From an uncultured Porphyromonadaceae bacterium (GTDB lineage: Bacteria > Bacteroidota > Bacteroidia > Bacteroidales > Porphyromonadaceae), in assembly GCA_947253625.1 (NCBI GenBank), contig CAMYAB010000026.1:1-7197 (forward strand): 7,197 nt of DNA, written 5' to 3'. The position numbers and the translations under genes were made by a program. The notes below the pieces were generated by a model. The model searched no databases and was not told where the DNA came from. It was given only the letters and a program-made list of their open reading frames with translations. Positions 1 to 6,864 of this stretch are shown one piece after another; the stretch's first letter is position 1; the number at the start of each line of letters is the position of its first letter.

Positions 1-1
1 C

Positions 2-286
2 ACCATACTACCGCCCCCCACGGCACCCGTCCGCCCCATCGGGCGTCGCAAGCTCAGACGCCTTCCCGCCGATCCGATCGATGCCCCACAGCCGATCACA
101 GACACCGCCACCGGCACCAACCTCAAAAAAGGGGACCGAGTGAACCATGCCTCCTTTGGAGATGGCACGATACAGGGTTTTGAGGACGGGATATCCGGCA
201 TCAAAGTCCACATCATCTTCGACTCGGGCAAAGATGCCAAGTTCATCCTAAAATTTGCCAAACTGACCCCCATTCAACCTCAATAA
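2..286 (+). CDS. uvrD: ATP-dependent DNA helicase, UvrD/PcrA family, C-terminal end only
   Basis: An open frame enters from the left edge and ends at TAA 284-286, giving the last 94 residues of a protein. The final ~50 residues (GDRVNHASFGDGTI at 44-57, then a V-x-I-I-F-D strand and LKFAKLTPI at 83-91) match the small Tudor-like domain that closes UvrD/PcrA superfamily 1 helicases. In that family the pattern is GDRV-x-H-x-x-FG-x-G, followed by a strand with FD and a terminal LK[FY]A-x-L. Before it lies a flexible, basic and Pro-rich linker, usual for this part of the family. The helicase motifs are outside the window, so activity cannot be judged. Family members unwind DNA in nucleotide excision and mismatch repair and remove obstacles at forks; the Tudor-like domain contacts RNA polymerase in PcrA. 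The next gene starts 8 bases after the stop, suggesting co-transcription. The family call is fairly sure; UvrD versus another PcrA-like paralogue is not settled. Confidence 0.78.
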   Translation, partial: TILPPPTAPVRPIGRRKLRRLPADPIDAPQPITDTATGTNLKKGDRVNHASFGDGTIQGFEDGISGIKVHIIFDSGKDAKFILKFAKLTPIQPQ

Positions 287-294
287 ACAAGACA

Positions 295-2127
295 ATGAAG
301 CAGTTCTTCCAGACACTAAAGAGATTTGTACCTCCCTACAAGTGGTACGTCGTCGGCAATGTCTTTTTCAACATCCTCTCGCCACTGCTCAACCTCCTTG
401 CCTTTTCTCTCCTCATCCCGATCCTCAGGGTGCTCTTTAGCATCGACACCACCACCTACGCCTTCATTCCCTGGAGTGAAGTCCGCACCGCCGGCATGAT
501 GGAGGTGATCCAAAACAACTTCAACTACTTCATCACCCGCCTCATCGATAGCTACGGAGCCTCCAACACCCTCATCATCCTAGGTTGCTACCTCGTCGGC
601 ATCACCCTACTCAAAGTCTCCGTACAGTACCTGGCACTCTACTGCATGATCCCGGTCCGGACAGGCATAGTACGCGACATCCGCAACGCCATCAACGACA
701 AAGTCCTACAGCTACACCTTGCCTTCTTTAGCGATGAGCGCAAGGGAGACATCATCGCACGCATCACGGGAGATGTCAACGAAGTCGAGAGCTCCATCGT
801 CAGCTCACTCGACCTCCTCATCAAAAACCCCCTCATGATCCTCATCTCCCTCCTGGCAATGATCCTCATCAGCCCACAGCTCACCATCTTTGTCCTCATA
901 CTGCTCCCCATAGCCGGATACATCATGGGACTGGTGGGCAAGCAACTCAAGCGCACCTCACTTGAGGGACAAAACCAGTGGGGCCTCCTCATCAGCATGA
1001 TCGAGGAGACACTCGGAGGGCTGCGGGTCATCAAAGCTTTCCGCGCCGAGCCCATGATGAAAAAACGCTTTGAGACCCACAACGACCGCTTCCGTAGGAT
1101 CTCCGGACACATCTCCAAGAGGCAAGAACTCGCACATCCCATGAGCGAACTCCTGGGCACAGCTGCCATCGCCATCGTCCTCTGGTACGGTGGCACCCTC
1201 ATCCTAGGACACAAAGAAGCCATGGACGCCAGCGCATTCATCTACTACCTGGTCATCTTTTACAGCATCATCAACCCCGCCAAAGAGCTCACACGCAGTG
1301 CCTACACCATTCAGAGAGGACTGGCCTCCCTCGAGAGAGTAGACAAAATACTCCTAGCCCAAAACAAGATCACAGACCCCCAAGACCCCAAGCCTCTCAT
1401 CTTCCGACATGCCATCACGCTGGATCACGTCAGCTTTAGGTACACCGACCAATGGGTCCTCCGAGACATCAACCTCACCATACCCAAAGGTAAGACCATC
1501 GCCATCGTTGGCGAGAGCGGATCCGGCAAAAGCACACTCGTCGACCTGATCCCACGATTTTACGACATACAGGAGGGCTCCATCACCTTGGACGGCACCG
1601 ACATACGAGACCTCCGAAAGGCAGACCTACGAGGACTCATGGGCAACGTCAACCAAGAGGCCATCCTCTTCAACGACACCGTGGCCCAAAACATTGCCTT
1701 TGGCAACCCACAAGCCACTCACGATGAGATCGTCCGAGCCGCAAAGATTGCCAACGCACACGACTTCATCATGGAGTTGCCACAAGGCTACGACACCAAT
1801 ATCGGTGATCGAGGAGGACGACTCTCCGGAGGACAACGACAGAGACTCAGCATAGCGCGAGCCATCCTCAAAGACCCCGAGATCCTCATACTCGACGAAG
1901 CCACATCCGCACTCGACACAGCGTCCGAAAAACTGGTACAGCAGGCACTCGACCGACTCATGCAGGGACGCACCACCATCATCATAGCCCACCGACTCTC
2001 CACCATCATCGGAGCCGACACCATCGTCCTCCTCCACCAAGGAGAGATCGCCGAGATCGGCACACACCAAGAGCTGATCACGCACAACGGACGCTATGCC
2101 CGACTCATCCAGATGCAATCCTTCTAG
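295..2127 (+). CDS. ABC exporter half-transporter, MsbA-like (fused permease and ATPase)
   Basis: A complete 610-residue ABC exporter subunit, normal length for a fused membrane and ATPase half-transporter that works as a dimer. The N-terminal ~340 residues hold about six hydrophobic segments (roughly 17-45, 92-117, 176-196, 197-215, 287-307, 315-330), with the coupling-helix type sequence EETLGGLRVIKAF near 237-249. The ATPase domain has every expected motif: an aromatic A-loop at Y383, Walker A GESGSGKST at 406-414, Q-loop Q454, signature LSGGQ at 510-514, Walker B LILD with catalytic E535, D-loop SALD at 538-541 and switch H566. It should therefore be an active ATPase in the inner membrane. 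The closest well-known type is MsbA (lipid A/phospholipid flippase), but multidrug and peptide exporters share this layout, so the substrate is unknown. ATG 295 follows the helicase stop by 8 bases, so it is likely in the same operon. No strong terminator follows. Confidence 0.93.
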   Translation: MKQFFQTLKRFVPPYKWYVVGNVFFNILSPLLNLLAFSLLIPILRVLFSIDTTTYAFIPWSEVRTAGMMEVIQNNFNYFITRLIDSYGASNTLIILGCYLVGITLLKVSVQYLALYCMIPVRTGIVRDIRNAINDKVLQLHLAFFSDERKGDIIARITGDVNEVESSIVSSLDLLIKNPLMILISLLAMILISPQLTIFVLILLPIAGYIMGLVGKQLKRTSLEGQNQWGLLISMIEETLGGLRVIKAFRAEPMMKKRFETHNDRFRRISGHISKRQELAHPMSELLGTAAIAIVLWYGGTLILGHKEAMDASAFIYYLVIFYSIINPAKELTRSAYTIQRGLASLERVDKILLAQNKITDPQDPKPLIFRHAITLDHVSFRYTDQWVLRDINLTIPKGKTIAIVGESGSGKSTLVDLIPRFYDIQEGSITLDGTDIRDLRKADLRGLMGNVNQEAILFNDTVAQNIAFGNPQATHDEIVRAAKIANAHDFIMELPQGYDTNIGDRGGRLSGGQRQRLSIARAILKDPEILILDEATSALDTASEKLVQQALDRLMQGRTTIIIAHRLSTIIGADTIVLLHQGEIAEIGTHQELITHNGRYARLIQMQSF

Positions 2128-2190
2128 TCCTCCCCACCCTCGTTAGGATTTTTTCTGAAAATCATAGCCGGGAGATTTCTTCCTTTTTTA

Positions 2191-2198
2191 TACCTTTG
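2191..2198 (+). promoter_or_regulatory. Bacteroidetes-type -7 promoter element before the lipoprotein gene
   Basis: TACCTTTG fits the Bacteroidetes -7 consensus TAnnTTTG exactly. It lies 65 bases before the ATG at 2264 and would give a leader of about 55-60 bases. I see no good TTTG at the -33 position, so strength is uncertain. It shares eight identical bases with the stronger candidate at 3511-3518. Confidence 0.5.
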
Positions 2199-2263
2199 GG
2201 GGCATTTTTTGAAAAAGCAGGAGAGACGAGTGCTTTTTTGAACATTTACCCACAAACGTTTTT

Positions 2264-3262
2264 ATGACAACGACAAGACCTTACGCCAAAGTACAGATCA
2301 TTGCCACAAGTCTCTTGCTCCTCAGCATGGGCCTATTTGCCTGCAACGGTAGAGATCACTCACGCACTCCAAAACTACCTGAGAAAAAAGAACAACCGGC
2401 ACCCAATCCAGAGAAAAAGAAACCCACCCCCAATCCCGAAAAAGAGAAGCCCGCACCCAAGTTTTTGGTCCGATCCATCGGCACAAGTCCCTACCAAGGC
2501 ATCTTCATCACCACCACATACACCTACGATACCGACAAGCGCATCACGAGCATAAAGCTCTCCTCCGACACCCCTGGAGACCCACCCACAGAGAAGACCT
2601 TCAGCTACAGCGACAAAGTAGTGACCATCAAAAACTACGAAGCACCCGGCAAGCTCGACACGCAAAACTTCTTTGAGGGCGTCATTGCCAACGACTTTGT
2701 CTTCATCTCCGAAAAACGCCACTACAAAGATGGGAAAAAGGAAGAGTGGATCTATGACCCGAGCAGCCTAAAGACCGACAAAAAGGGTCGCATCATCAGC
2801 TTTGACATAAAGGACACCTACAGCAGAAAGGGTTCCGACGGACGGGCCAAAGACTACGAGGTATACCATATCGACCTCAACCGCATCACCATCACCTGGA
2901 CTGAAGAAAACATCACCGCAATCAAAGTAGAGGAAGGGCAGGTGGGGCAGCCACTGAAAGTCCTAATGACCTTGGATATGAAGTACAGCAAACTCATCAA
3001 CCACACCAATATCTCTTTCATTGAGCTGACAGCAAACGACGGGCATGGCTACCTACTGACCTTGATGAACCACCTACCGTTCAACGTCCTGCAACCCCAA
3101 AACCTCCCCTCCGAAATTGTCCGAAAGGTACACAAGAGCTCCGGAGTGGACACTGCCACCTTCCACTTGGAATACACGATGGACAAAAGTCAGGAGCGAC
3201 CCACCGGCTTCAAGATGGTAAAGAACAACGAGAAGCCCAATGACTTTACGATAGGCTACTGA
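2264..3262 (+). CDS. Predicted surface or periplasmic lipoprotein with Pro/Glu/Lys repeat stalk
   Basis: A 332-residue protein with a lipoprotein signal peptide: basic start, hydrophobic stretch at 12-25 and a lipobox-like LFAC ending at Cys27, the likely lipidated residue. Residues 39-64 form a stalk of three near-copies of a nine-residue P-N-P-E-K-x-K-P-[AT] unit. The rest (about 67-332) is rich in short alternating strands such as YTYDTDKRITSI, FSYSDKVVTI and FHLEYTM. This recalls the repeated Y-x-Y-D-x-x-x-R-I-T-x-I pattern of Bacteroidales lipoproteins of the DUF4595 type, which are thought to adopt a porin-like or beta-sheet fold; that assignment is tentative. No catalytic motif is visible. 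ATG 2264 is chosen because it places the signal peptide at the start and follows a TTTTT run like the other genes here. It appears monocistronic, with its own promoter and a strong terminator. Function is unknown. Confidence 0.85.
   Translation: MTTTRPYAKVQIIATSLLLLSMGLFACNGRDHSRTPKLPEKKEQPAPNPEKKKPTPNPEKEKPAPKFLVRSIGTSPYQGIFITTTYTYDTDKRITSIKLSSDTPGDPPTEKTFSYSDKVVTIKNYEAPGKLDTQNFFEGVIANDFVFISEKRHYKDGKKEEWIYDPSSLKTDKKGRIISFDIKDTYSRKGSDGRAKDYEVYHIDLNRITITWTEENITAIKVEEGQVGQPLKVLMTLDMKYSKLINHTNISFIELTANDGHGYLLTLMNHLPFNVLQPQNLPSEIVRKVHKSSGVDTATFHLEYTMDKSQERPTGFKMVKNNEKPNDFTIGY
2378..2455 (+). repeat. Tandem 27-base repeat coding a nine-residue Pro/Glu/Lys unit
   Basis: About 2.9 copies in frame within the lipoprotein gene: PEKKEQPA (39-46), PNPEKKKPT (47-55) and PNPEKEKPA (56-64). 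At DNA level, CAATCC recurs at 2404 and 2431, a 27-base period. Such Pro-rich charged runs usually act as extended spacers that hold a domain away from the lipid anchor. Confidence 0.8.
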
Positions 3263-3280
3263 CCCCACCTAGCTCAATCA

Positions 3281-3337
3281 ACACCGGCAGCATCGGCCTC
3301 TCCTCCCATCGGGGCGAGCATTCTTTGCCACCGGTGT
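3281..3337 (+). other. Imperfect inverted repeat after the lipoprotein gene
   Basis: ACACCGG at 3281-3287 can pair with CCGGTGT at 3331-3337, just before the main terminator hairpin. The 43-base interval contains a weaker GCCTC/GGGGC pairing. No T run follows, so it is not a terminator by itself. It may stabilise the 3' end of the message or be chance. Confidence 0.35.
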
Positions 3338-3342
3338 CCCCC

Positions 3343-3372
3343 AAAAGGACCTCACACAGAGGTCCTTTTTTT
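3343..3372 (+). terminator. Rho-independent terminator of the lipoprotein gene
   Basis: A perfect 7-bp stem GGACCTC (3347-3353) / GAGGTCC (3359-3365) with a five-base ACACA loop, flanked by AAAA on the left and seven Ts on the right (3366-3372). It lies 80 bases after the lipoprotein stop. The A run on the left side could allow some function on the other strand too, but no gene approaches from that side within the window. Confidence 0.9.
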
Positions 3373-3510
3373 GTCGGTGCCAAACCAATGGGCCATAAAA
3401 GGGTTGAATAACTGACTACCAAATTCTTACGAGAGGTACAACCCGTGCTTCACTCCACCGATTTTGCAAAAGAGACACACTGTTTCCGAACAAGTGGCGT
3501 ATAATTTATG

Positions 3511-3518
3511 TACCTTTG
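3511..3518 (+). promoter_or_regulatory. Bacteroidetes-type promoter of the barrel/OmpA operon
   Basis: TACCTTTG, followed by CA, matches the -7 consensus TAnnTTTG and sits in an AT-rich stretch. It is 55 bases before ATG 3566, giving a leader of roughly 40 bases. No clear -33 TTTG is visible at the usual distance. The rest of the 303-base gap (3263-3565) shows the terminator, the inverted repeats and a possible GGGTTG (3401-3406) / CAACCC (3439-3444) pair, but no gene. Confidence 0.6.
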
Positions 3519-3565
3519 CAAATATAGGGAATGAAGATCTCAACATTTTTTAATTTTACAACAAG

Positions 3566-5746
3566 ATGTTTATGAATAGAAAACAGATGTTCATCACTGC
3601 CTGTCTGCTTGCAACCTTTGCCTTCAACAGCGCAAAGGCTCAAGTGCAGGATGTCAGTGTGACCGTATCACCTTATTTTTCCTACAACTGGTGGAATGAA
3701 AATATCAACCTAAAGAACTCCCCCTTCTACGGAGCTCGTGTAGGATTTGGCTTTGGCCCATTCTTTGAAGTTCGCGCCAACGCCGAGAAGTCCCTCAACC
3801 TCAAGCATGCCCTCCAGGGCAAGAGCTGGAACATCCTCAATGAGCAGGCACTCCAAAAGCTCGATGGCATGAGTATCGACGTCACCCGCGTAGGTGGTGA
3901 GCTGAAGGTCAACCTCCTCAACGGCTACACCTTTGCGCCCTACATCACAGCCGGTGCAGGCGTGCAGGTAATGGACTACAACCCCTTCGACGCCAAGACT
4001 GCCGACGGAGCAATCCAAGACGCCAAGTCAAAAGAAAAACAACTCTACTGGACTGCCGGACTCGGTATGAAGGCCAACCTCTCCGACCGCATCGCACTTG
4101 CAGTGGAGGGACGCAATGTTCGGTTCAATATGGATGCGAACAACTCATTCCTCACCCCCAGCACAGCCAACTCCAACAAAAAGTGGGGCAACTGGCAAGC
4201 CGTGGCATCACTCGACTTTTACCTCGGTGGCAACTCCATCGCCAACAGCCGCGATGCACGCCACTACAGAAGCCTCTACAGCGATGGCTTCCGTGGCGCA
4301 AAGTTTGTCCTCGAGCCGGGTCTGAAGTATGTCAACTTTAGCGACAAGCTGCCTCTGAAAGACCAGTGGTTCATCGGAGGTGCAGTCGGCATGGACTTCT
4401 CCAGCCTCGTAGGTGTCCGCGCCTACTACTATCAGGCAACCAAGGAGCCCAACAAGCTGAGCTTGGACTTCAACAAAGACTACCGCATGTACGGAGCTGA
4501 CCTCGTCGCTCGCCTCAATGTACCTCGTGGTATCGTGCCCTACCTACAGATTGGTGCCGGCTACCTGGATGACAAAAACCTGATCCTCGCCGCCAATACC
4601 GGACAAGCCGAGCAACGCTTCGACACCCACAACCTCTACGCACAGATCGGTGCCGGACTGGAGATCCCGATGTCTCGCTGGTTTGCCCTCTACGGTACAG
4701 TCAACAGCATGCTCATGACCGACCGCCTCAATGGTGTCGATGTGAAAAACATCAACAAGCCCAGCGATATCGTCAACAGCATCAGCTACACCACCGGACT
4801 GCGCATCAACCTTGGTCGCCCCGCCTACGAGCTCAGTGACGCACTCGAGGGAATGGACAACGATCGCATCAACGACGTACGTGCCGACCAGAGCACAACA
4901 CGCGAGGAAGAGCGCATCATCCGTGCCCGTCGAGACATGTTTGGACGCGACGTCTATGTCAACGCCAAGAACATGATGACCAAGCAGGAGTTTGAGGATA
5001 TGGTGGATCGCATCATGAAGAAGATCCGCAGCGAGGAGTCGGCACGTGCATCCCTCTTCACACAAGATGAGATGGACATCGTCCTCACCGCACTCAACAC
5101 CCAAAACGCACGCGAAGGCAAGTGCGCTGTAGCCGCCAACGCCACAGATGCACAAGTGATCGCTGACCTCCGCGCACGCATCAACCGCCTCGAGAACCAA
5201 GCAGGCCACACCACCGGCACTACTATTGTTGCCCCTGGTACCGGCTACACACAGCCTGCCGCTCCCATCCGCCCCGCAGTAGCTCCGGCCAATACATCCG
5301 ATGCACAAGCCGTCTATGGCACACCCGCCAAGGCCGGTGGCCAAAACAGCTACCTCAAGCTCAACCGCATCGCCGCACTCACCGGTATCAACTTCGGCGA
5401 AGGCACACAGTGGATGCTCGGAGTACGTGGCTACATGCAGATCAGCGACACCAACTTTGACTTCGTGCCCGAGCTGATGGCAGGATTTGGTGGCAATAAG
5501 ACCGGCTACGCAGTCAGCGGCAACGTGATCTACAACCTTCCGCTGAAAAACACCGCCTTTGCTCCCTATGCAGGACTTGGGCTAGGGTTCTTCAACAACG
5601 GCCGTGGCGGTAGCCTCGGATCCAACATCATCCTCGGTACCAGCTACAGACTGCAGGATGGCATGGGTGAGCTTTTTGCAGACTACTCTGCACGTACCCT
5701 CTTCCGCAACAACCAGATAGCGATTGGGTACCGCTTTGTATTCTAA
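3566..5746 (+). CDS. Multi-barrel outer-membrane protein with periplasmic helical insert
   Basis: A 726-residue exported protein. The signal peptide ends at AKA/QVQ (about residue 25). Two barrel-like regions follow (about 30-222 and 243-418) that align with each other: GARVGFGFGPFFEVRA against GGAVGMDFSSLVGVRA, FAPYITAGAGVQVMD against VPYLQIGAGYLDD, and LYWTAGLGMKANLSDRIAL against LYAQIGAGLEIPMSRWFAL. A charged helical insert (about 420-545, with MTKQEFEDMVDRI at 471-483 and RINRLEN at 538-544) and a Pro/Thr/Ala linker (about 548-590) lead to a third barrel-like region (598-726). The last residues, IAIGYRFVF, end in Phe, the usual recognition signal for the BAM assembly machine. It should sit in the outer membrane with the insert in the periplasm. 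Coordinates give the outer ATG; ATG 3572 is at least as likely, since it yields a cleaner signal peptide (MNRKQ). It leads an operon with the OmpA-domain gene. Whether the repeats form three small barrels or one large one cannot be seen. Precise function is unknown. Confidence 0.87.
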   Translation: MFMNRKQMFITACLLATFAFNSAKAQVQDVSVTVSPYFSYNWWNENINLKNSPFYGARVGFGFGPFFEVRANAEKSLNLKHALQGKSWNILNEQALQKLDGMSIDVTRVGGELKVNLLNGYTFAPYITAGAGVQVMDYNPFDAKTADGAIQDAKSKEKQLYWTAGLGMKANLSDRIALAVEGRNVRFNMDANNSFLTPSTANSNKKWGNWQAVASLDFYLGGNSIANSRDARHYRSLYSDGFRGAKFVLEPGLKYVNFSDKLPLKDQWFIGGAVGMDFSSLVGVRAYYYQATKEPNKLSLDFNKDYRMYGADLVARLNVPRGIVPYLQIGAGYLDDKNLILAANTGQAEQRFDTHNLYAQIGAGLEIPMSRWFALYGTVNSMLMTDRLNGVDVKNINKPSDIVNSISYTTGLRINLGRPAYELSDALEGMDNDRINDVRADQSTTREEERIIRARRDMFGRDVYVNAKNMMTKQEFEDMVDRIMKKIRSEESARASLFTQDEMDIVLTALNTQNAREGKCAVAANATDAQVIADLRARINRLENQAGHTTGTTIVAPGTGYTQPAAPIRPAVAPANTSDAQAVYGTPAKAGGQNSYLKLNRIAALTGINFGEGTQWMLGVRGYMQISDTNFDFVPELMAGFGGNKTGYAVSGNVIYNLPLKNTAFAPYAGLGLGFFNNGRGGSLGSNIILGTSYRLQDGMGELFADYSARTLFRNNQIAIGYRFVF

Positions 5747-5767
5747 AGACAACCCCTCTCACAACCA

Positions 5768-6697
5768 ATGTTTATGAAAACAAAAACACTACTCTTGACG
5801 CTCGGCCTAGGTGCCATTGCCATGAGCGCCTCAGCCCAAAAACGGGTGGAGCGCGTGGTGATGCCCACCCCCGACAGCGTGGTAGTGGTAGAGGAGAGAA
5901 GCCCGGCCCGACTCAACCTTGGTGACATCGTAGGCATCGAAAACTACGACAAACTCCCCGACAACGCACTCCTCCCAATCACACGGGAGGAGGCCGAGGA
6001 GATCATCGCCAAGCTGATCGTCGCCAGTCGTGCACCGGCACAAGAGCAGATCAACAAAGCCAAGGTCCTCAACGACTTCAAGATCGAGACGCTCAAGAAG
6101 CGTCTCCTCGAAGAGGCCCTCAGACGCTCCTATGCCGATGAGTACGAGAGACGGATAAGCAGGCTGGAAAACCTCATACTGCTACTACTGGGCAAGGGAG
6201 AATTGGATCCCAACACCATCCTCAGTCTCCTAGGCAAACAGGGAGCCACCACGCCGATGGCCACACTGACTCCCGCAACAACCACCAATGCCCTCATAGA
6301 CCCCAAGGCCGCCGACACCCATGTCGCCCTGACACCAGGTGCCAAGGCCGCATCCATGGAGCACTTCCTCAGCCAAGTATTTTTCGCATTCGACAGCTCC
6401 AAGCTGACTCCGGATGCCAAAAAAGTACTGGACAACGCTGCCGCATGGATCAAGATCAACAACATGGGGATCACCCTCAGGGGATATGCTTCGCCCGAAG
6501 GAAACATGAAGTACAACAACAAGCTATCCGGCCGCCGCGTAAAAGCATGCGCCGACTACCTCGAAAGCAAGGGAGTCAGCCGGAGCCTGCTGAAAGTCAT
6601 ACCCTCCGGTATCGATAGCATGAAGATCACCACGGATATTTACCCCGACGCACGTCGTGTGGATATCCGCCCGGACTACAAAGAAGAGGGTAAGTAA
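5768..6697 (+). CDS. Periplasmic OmpA-domain protein, no barrel, with helical region
   Basis: A 309-residue exported protein. The signal peptide ends at ASA/QKR (about residue 23); there is no lipobox Cys. Residues about 71-142 are charged and helical with likely coiled coil (ITREEAEEII at 71-80, RISRLEN at 129-135, then a Leu-rich run). A Thr/Ala/Pro linker (about 158-195) leads to an OmpA C-terminal domain (about 200-302): FFAFDSSKLTPDAKKVLD, GYASPEGNMKYNNKLSGRR at 239-257 and a closing DARRVDIRP. This domain normally binds peptidoglycan in the periplasm. The usual T-D of the binding loop is A-S here (Ser242), while the N-x-x-L-S-x-x-R part is kept (R257). The GYASPEG form is common among Bacteroidetes OmpA-like proteins. 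There is no membrane barrel, unlike classic OmpA, so it probably relies on a partner; the gene 21 bases upstream encodes a barrel protein with a similar helical segment. ATG 5774 is an alternative start (MKTKT). Confidence 0.9.
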   Translation: MFMKTKTLLLTLGLGAIAMSASAQKRVERVVMPTPDSVVVVEERSPARLNLGDIVGIENYDKLPDNALLPITREEAEEIIAKLIVASRAPAQEQINKAKVLNDFKIETLKKRLLEEALRRSYADEYERRISRLENLILLLLGKGELDPNTILSLLGKQGATTPMATLTPATTTNALIDPKAADTHVALTPGAKAASMEHFLSQVFFAFDSSKLTPDAKKVLDNAAAWIKINNMGITLRGYASPEGNMKYNNKLSGRRVKACADYLESKGVSRSLLKVIPSGIDSMKITTDIYPDARRVDIRPDYKEEGK

Positions 6698-6742
6698 GCC
6701 CCCACTTTGGGACAAACGATCCCCTGTGGATCGGCAAGACAA

Positions 6743-6787
6743 GACGAGGGTGTGTCCGACCGGACACACCCTCGTCCCGTATATTTT
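6743..6787 (+). terminator. Long perfect hairpin, probable operon terminator
   Basis: A perfect 15-bp stem (6743-6757 with 6762-6776) and a GACC four-base loop, 45 bases after the OmpA-domain stop. The following CCGTATATTTT is only a moderate T run and is offset four bases from the stem, so termination may be less clean than at 3372. It could also act as an mRNA 3'-end stabiliser. Confidence 0.72.
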
Positions 6788-6801
6788 GGCGACAGTGCCA
6801 A
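6786..6801 (+). other. Small hairpin in the intergenic region
   Basis: TTGGC (6786-6790) pairs with GCCAA (6797-6801) around a six-base loop. It overlaps the T run of the preceding hairpin by two bases. Between it and 6865 I see nothing else that supports a gene. Weak evidence; it may be chance. Confidence 0.25.
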
Positions 6802-6864
6802 CGTCGGATCGATCTACCGTTTGGTGGCCCCATGTCCCCGATCTGTCTTACAATCCAATCTACC

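Noticed and set aside
639..1241. Minus-strand frame of 200 codons inside the ABC exporter gene
   Set aside because: Met/Arg/Ser-rich translation typical of an antisense shadow; the + strand frame has complete ABC motifs.
1627..2118. Minus-strand frame of 163 codons opposite the ATPase domain
   Set aside because: Asp/Val/Gly-rich antisense of the ABC ATPase domain, with no recognisable motif.
2147..2163. GATTTT/AAAATC hairpin after the ABC gene as a terminator
   Set aside because: Stem is almost all A-T, six pairs, with no T run after it; too weak to call.
4544..5344. Long open frame on the minus strand (266 codons) inside the barrel gene
   Set aside because: It is the antisense of a C-ending, codon-biased gene, is rich in Val, Cys and Gly, and shows no domain, start context or promoter.
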